Shown one piece after another: positions 59,000 to 64,000 of a stretch of 64,000 nt of DNA; the stretch's first letter is position 1; the number at the start of each line of letters is the position of its first letter. Position numbers and translations under genes: made by a program. The notes under the pieces were generated by a model. That model had not been told where the DNA came from. It made no database searches and saw only the letters and a program-made list of their open reading frames with translations. The stretch lies in contig OX638369.1 in the NCBI GenBank assembly GCA_951812925.1, forward strand, positions 27,888,392 to 27,952,391, written 5' to 3'. Origin of the DNA: Calliopum simillimum (lineage: Eukaryota > Arthropoda > Insecta > Diptera > Lauxaniidae).

Positions 59000-59516
59000 T
59001 TTCACACGTGATAGTATTGCTTGATACAGGATTCAGGATTAGTGATCTTGAATTAGTAAAAAATTTACAATATCAAGATCAAATTCATTCAAACATTTTG
59101 ATGAATTTCATTCAGATTTATCATCCACTTAAAGATAGATTTATTATGACAGAATAATATAGCCTTGGTACTTCAATCACACTTTAAGTTGAATTGTACC
59201 AAACTATCAACATAATTAAAATCTGGAGTAGTCCAAAATCTCAACCAATTTTGCTGGATTAAGCTTTGTAGACTGTTAGACTTGGGCCAAAAAAACTTAC
59301 CTATTTTGACTATGTCAGACATATTGCTAGACAGATAGAGTGATTAAGTGTCCACTTAATAAATATTCTTACCAGAACCTTTACATTGCTTTGTTTTGTT
59401 TTATAAAAGATTGAATTTTTCCGAACATTGAATAATGTTTTGAATCGAAAATTTAGAATTTGGTAAGTTAATATATTTAATCTGACTTGTTTTGGCATAT
59501 TGTTCTATCAACATAT
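59000..59516. other. Gene-free interval
   Basis: Unique-looking sequence between the foldback and the mariner; nothing supported. Confidence 0.5.
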
Positions 59517-60814
59517 TACGGAGGGTTTAACAAAAGATCGCTTAGTAGAGTTGCAGAAACTGGATAAAAAATTTTTTAAATTTATATATATATATTTGCA
59601 TTTTTTCAACGTAATCGACATTTATTTTGATACATTTTTGAAGTCGATAAATCCACCTTGAAAAACAGTCTTCAAAATCGGCGTTTTGCAGTTTTACAAT
59701 TTCATAATTAACCGCATTTATTATCTCCTCATTGCTGTTGAAGGCTCTCCCTCTCAATTTTTTTATTATTTTTGGAAACAACCGAAAGCCACAAGGCGTT
59801 AGACTTGGAGAATAAGGTGCTGGACGAATTTCTTCGACGCCTGAAAGCGCAACTAAATCGGTTGTTTTTTCAGCAGTGTGTGCTGGTGCATTATCGTAAT
59901 GTAAAAAGTAGCGGCGTAGCTCCTTTTTTTTTTGTCGTTTTCCCAATAAATTTTGGAAAACTTCTGGTAAACAGGTTTCATTATACCATTTAGCAGTAAC
60001 CGTCTGACCTTTTTCCCAAGGAATAGCAGCTACAACTTTCTCTTACTTTTGTTGCTGACTTTTTTTGGCTTTACTTTAGCAGATGGACTTTCACCTTCTG
60101 GTCTCCATACCATAGATTGTTGTTTGGTTTCTGGGTCGTACTTCTAATACCATGCCTCATCACCTGTTACTATTTTTTTGAAAATTTTAGACTCTCCGTT
60201 TTTGAATTTTTCGAGAAAATACTTAGCAAAACCGACACGTGCCTCTTTTTGAACATCACTTAAAATTCTAGGAACCCATCGTGCAGATTTCTTCGTGTAT
60301 CCAAGATCATTTTTTAATATTCGCGGTACAGCCATGGCATTCAAGCCCTGTTTCTCAGCAATGATTTTCTGGGTCGATCTTGGATCTTCGTCAATTTTAG
60401 ACTTCACCGGTGCGTCACTTGCATAATCAGTCGAAGATTTTAAGCGGCCTTTTCAAGATTCGTTCTCCACAGAAAAATTACCTGTCTGGAATCTTCGGAA
60501 CCATTTTGAAGTAGTTACGGCGGATGGCGCACTAACTTCAAATGCTATTTGGCATTCACTAAATGTTTTCACAGGCTTGGGCTTACGTCGAAATCCAAAA
60601 AGAATGGCAAACCGAATCTCTTGCTGCGTTGGCACTGGAATATCTGCTGACATTGTTTCACGAATTTTACGTTTACTTTTCTCCATTTTGACCGATCTTT
60701 CTGAAAATTAAAATGATATATTGTAAGACTATAACAAATAGTACGCAGTTTTTTGATTTACTAAAAATTTATAACATGACACCTACTGAGCGAACTTCTG
60801 TTAGGCCCCTCGTA
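59517..60814 (-). mobile_element. Full-length decayed mariner element
   Basis: About 1.3 kb, the usual mariner size. The terminal repeats 59517-59548 and the complement of 60783-60814 match at 25 of 32 positions (TACG-…TAACA-AAG-TCGCT-AGTAG). TA dinucleotides border both ends, though the exact boundary is ambiguous by 1-2 bp. The transposase reads on the minus strand from about 60686 and is dead. Ends are far more diverged than those of the mariner at 40.9 kb, implying an older insertion from a different subfamily. Confidence 0.88.
59542..60686 (-). pseudogene. mariner transposase, frameshifted, catalytic residue lost
   Basis: It starts MEKSKRKIRETMSADI; a helix-turn-helix region follows with WFRRFQTGNFSVE. 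After a stop and a shift the frame at 60407-60144 gives KSKIDEDPRSTQ, ARWVPRIL and IFKKIVTGDEAWY with the first catalytic Asp. A stop follows directly, and 60140-60080 continues as the YDPETKQQSMVW-type strand. The last block (59946-59542) gives HYDNAPAHTAEKTTDL with the second Asp. PYSPSLTPCGFRLFP has Gly where the third Asp of the DD34D triad should be. At least three frame breaks plus the D-to-G change make it inactive. Confidence 0.9.
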
Positions 60815-63025
60815 TATATACTTCGTTCATGTAAGCTAATTCATCGAAAATTCTTGAGCCTTGGTTCATTTGTTCAAGCAATCAAACTTTATTGTAAGGT
60901 GTTGGATTCTGTAGCTAAGTATACCAGCCAACCGTTTTATCTCAGATCTTCTCAAAACAATAAGACTTTTGGGCCTCTAGAGATGCACTGTTGCCGAGAT
61001 CTTGTACGTAATCATATTTGTTATCAATATTGACTTCCAGGACTCCAAAGATATTCCTACTTCGTTAGCTATGGTATGGGCTTAATCCATAGTTGTACAA
61101 TTTTACTGAAATTTGAATTTGGCAATATCATTTCCAAATGTGGGAACATTGCTATAGTTGGAACAAATGGGTCTGTAGAAAGAAAAACTGGTTGAAATTT
61201 TGTCAGGTTTCAGATCTTTGTAATATGGGGATATTTTCCATTTTTACGAAAATTTCACTTCTTTTCGTATATTGATTTTTATATGATTCAGATCTTCAAG
61301 TCAGACTTTACACTTTTAAGTCCCGATATAAATGTTATAAAAACTTTTTAAAATAAAAATTTGAATAAACCAACTTTTTCGTTAGCAAATAAAAGTTAAA
61401 AGATCTTTTAGTTATATATCAAAAAGTCAGATAAAAAACTTTAAAAAATATAAGCAAAAAAAATGTGTCATATTTTTCTATTTTACTTTTGTATTTTTTT
61501 TTTTCTTTTTGTTTTTGATTTTTATTTTAATTTTTTTTTTTTTTTTTTTCTTTGGAATAAAAGCCCTATAAAAACTTATTTTCAAAACTTTTGCATTAAA
61601 AGATTACGAAATCTTTTGATTGTTTCACTTTATGAATATATTTTTAATAAGAAAAGACTATTTTTTTTTTTTATTTTTTTTTTTTTCTGTGTATAAAGTG
61701 TACACAAATTCAGGAAGCAAAAAGATTTAAATGTTAATACAACCTGATAGCAACGTCCTTATTGACCATATGTTTAACTGCAATTCTTTCTAAATTTAGC
61801 TACATTTTCTCGAAAAATGAAAAAAAAAAGCAAAACATCCATAGAATTTTCCCAATCTTTCATTTCATCTTACTTTTTTTTATTTGATTTTTCTTTTTTT
61901 TTTCTCTCTCTTTCTTCCTAAACAGTTTTTAAGTATTTTTATGTTTATCAGTTCAAAAGCGTGCTTTGTATCCTAAGGATTTTTTTTTTTTTGTCCATTT
62001 ACTTTTGGCAGACTTTTTCCTTCCGATTGCGAAAGGTGCACAATTTATGTTGTAACGCTCATGAGCTTTGACCTACTTTGCTTAGATATTTGTATTTTTT
62101 TGTGTCCATTTACCTTTAGGGCATTTGGCTGTAGAATTTTAAAATTGTTATCATGTTTTGAGTATGGAAAAAGAAAAGGAAAAGAAAGTTGAAATGCTTT
62201 TGTTAGATGTATATGGTAGCAAGTTTTCGGGGGAGTATTTTTCTTAAGCGCACTTGTCATGATTACAGCGTCTGAGGAATTGTGTTTTTTTGTGATAATC
62301 GCATGATGGAAATTGGATTTCCGTTTAAAATTAAACAGTTTAAAAAGTTTTCAAAGAGCATGATAAAGACCTTTGAATGGCTATAAAAATATTTAAAAAA
62401 AAATATTCGTGTGTATTTATAGTTAAATTTAATTTTCAGCTCAAAACGTTTAATTTTTACAAGAATATTTTTAAAAATTATTTTTTGAGTTTTAAATTTC
62501 TACAACTATGCGCCATTTTAACTTTTGAGCGCAGAATTAATTCGTTTTTTGTCAAAGAACTTTAAATAGTTTTTTTTTTTTTAATTTTAATAAATCTCGC
62601 ATTTTGTCCTTGCTGTCGTTATGGCAGTACATAAATGCTGGATATTAAATTACAATTACCCGGTGAATATGCAAAATGGCACACAAACTGTGAATACGCG
62701 GACTATTAAAATCCATTAAAATAAAAAAATATAAAAAAAAATATAAAAAAATTAAAAAAGGAAAAAAAAGTTGCATACAGATGCAACACTAGTTATTGTG
62801 GCCAGCACTGATAATGCCACAACAACAATTATAACAACGACAACAACAACAACAATAATAAAAGTAACCATATGAAATACTATAATTTAAATGGAGCTAA
62901 AAATTAAAAAACAAAATACAAAAATTGTATGGAATGCATTATTTTTAATTTCCAACAAGAGTACATTGAGAAAAAAGATATACCAAGAACCTTGTTGATA
63001 TAAAAAGATATTCTCATTATTTGGC
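60815..63025. other. Gene-free interval rich in poly-T
   Basis: No supported gene. Long T-runs lie near 61531-61549, 61661-61685 and 61981-61993, with a CAA/ACA-rich microsatellite at about 62818-62858. The 106-codon frame starting at 60713 overlaps the mariner end and is not a gene. Confidence 0.5.
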
Positions 63026-64000
63026 AATAAATGAATAAATGAATAAATGAATAAATGAATAAATAAATAAATGAATAAATGAATAAATGAATAAATGAAT
63101 AAATGAATAAATGAATAAATGAATAAATGAATAAATGAATAAATGAATAAATGAATAAATGAATAAATGAATAAATGAATAAATGAATAAATGAATAAAT
63201 GAATAAATGAATAAATGAATAAATGAATAAATGAATAAATGAATAAATGAATAAATGAATAAATGAATAAATGAATAAATGAATAAATGAATAAATGAAT
63301 AAATGAATAAATGAATAAATGAATAAATGAATAAATGAATAAATGAATAAATGAATAAATGAATAAATGAATAAATGAATAAATGAATAAATGAATAAAT
63401 GAATAAATGAATAAATGAATAAATGAATAAATGAATAAATGAATAAATGAATAAATGAATAAATGAATAAATGAATAAATGAATAAATGAATAAATGAAT
63501 AAATGAATAAATGAATAAATGAATAAATGAATAAATGAATAAATGAATAAATGAATAAATGAATAAATGAATAAATGAATAAATGAAAAAATGAATAAAT
63601 GAATAAATGAATAAATGAATAAATGAATAAATGAATAAATGAATAAATGAATAAATGAATAAATGAATAAATGAATAAATGAATAAATGAATAAATGAAT
63701 AAATGAATAAATGAATAAATGAATAAATGAATAAATGAATAAATGGATAAATGAATAAATGAATAAATGAATAAATGAATAAATGAATAAATGAATAAAT
63801 GAATAAATGAATAAATGAATAAATGAATAAATGAATAAATGAATAAATGAATAAATGAATAAATGAATAAATGAATAAATGAATAAATGAATAAATGAAT
63901 AAATGAATAAATGAATAAATGAATAAATGAATAAATGAATAAATGAATAAATGAATAAATGAATAAATGAATAAATGAATAAATGAATAAATGAATAAAT
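63026..64000 (+). repeat. 8-bp tandem repeat (AATAAATG)n, about 122 copies, continuing off the window
   Basis: From 63026 to the last base the unit AATAAATG repeats without an indel. Only three substitutions are visible (63065 G to A, 63588 T to A, 63746 A to G). Each unit contains AATAAA on the plus strand, the canonical polyadenylation hexamer. Every ATG is followed by Asn-Lys-stop in all frames, so no protein can be read through it. Confidence 0.97.

Overview
This window is 64 kb of A+T-rich, non-coding eukaryotic DNA, most likely from a dipteran insect and plausibly a calyptrate fly. The evidence is the composition, the many poly-T/poly-A and CA/GTT/CAG microsatellites, and remnants of transposon families common in flies: mariner, Tc1-like, piggyBac and a non-LTR retrotransposon with a LOA/I-like reverse transcriptase. 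The species assignment is inference. I found no intact host protein-coding gene. No long open frame is convincing, and the longest ones lie in simple-sequence arrays. The window reads as a large intron or an intergenic interval.

Layout. 0-2 kb: a TTAA-flanked piggyBac-like element with a decayed transposase. 7.4-8.4 kb: a 76-bp satellite-like array broken by a small insertion with a direct-repeat target site. 10.1-11.3 kb: a terminal-inverted-repeat (TIR) element enclosing an unusually G+C-rich island. 12.7 kb: a MITE. 14.2-15.5 kb: a GACAC/poly-T array interrupted by a 513-bp TIR element. 19-19.9 kb: a non-LTR retrotransposon remnant. 20.05-21.03 kb: a second piggyBac-like element carrying four copies of a perfect 16-bp palindrome. 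22.1-22.8 and 25.1-25.5 kb: further arrays. 28.1-31 kb: three diverged copies of an unidentified, decayed coding-like unit, one split by an 854-bp TIR element. 34.2-34.6 kb: a 123-bp (41-codon) tandem repeat that stays open on the minus strand. 35.5-36.3 and 39.2-40.4 kb: arrays, the second related to that at 14-15.5 kb. 40.9-41.6 kb: an internally deleted mariner. 43.0-43.8 kb: foldback elements. 44.4 kb: a tRNA-like Pol III promoter fragment. 46.9-49.5 kb: two related arrays, a TIR element and a cluster of TTCCGGAA palindromes. 51.9-53.6 kb: a 1.74-kb TIR element. 54.5 kb: a 90-bp tandem duplication. 55.2-55.8 kb: a broken Tc1/mariner-type transposase. 58.7-59.0 kb: a long foldback. 59.5-60.8 kb: a full-length but dead mariner. 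63.03 kb to the end: a near-perfect 8-bp repeat of about 122 copies running off the window.

Two themes stand out. First, at least seven arrays are built from blocks containing GTCGAAAA or its complement; in several the A-tracts recur about every 10 bp, which would bend DNA. Second, there is a dense, layered set of cut-and-paste elements, none with an intact transposase, several identified here only by their inverted termini. No cooperative gene system was found. The least explained pieces are the triplicated decayed unit at 28-31 kb, the 41-codon repeat at 34 kb and the GC-rich island at 10.4-10.8 kb.
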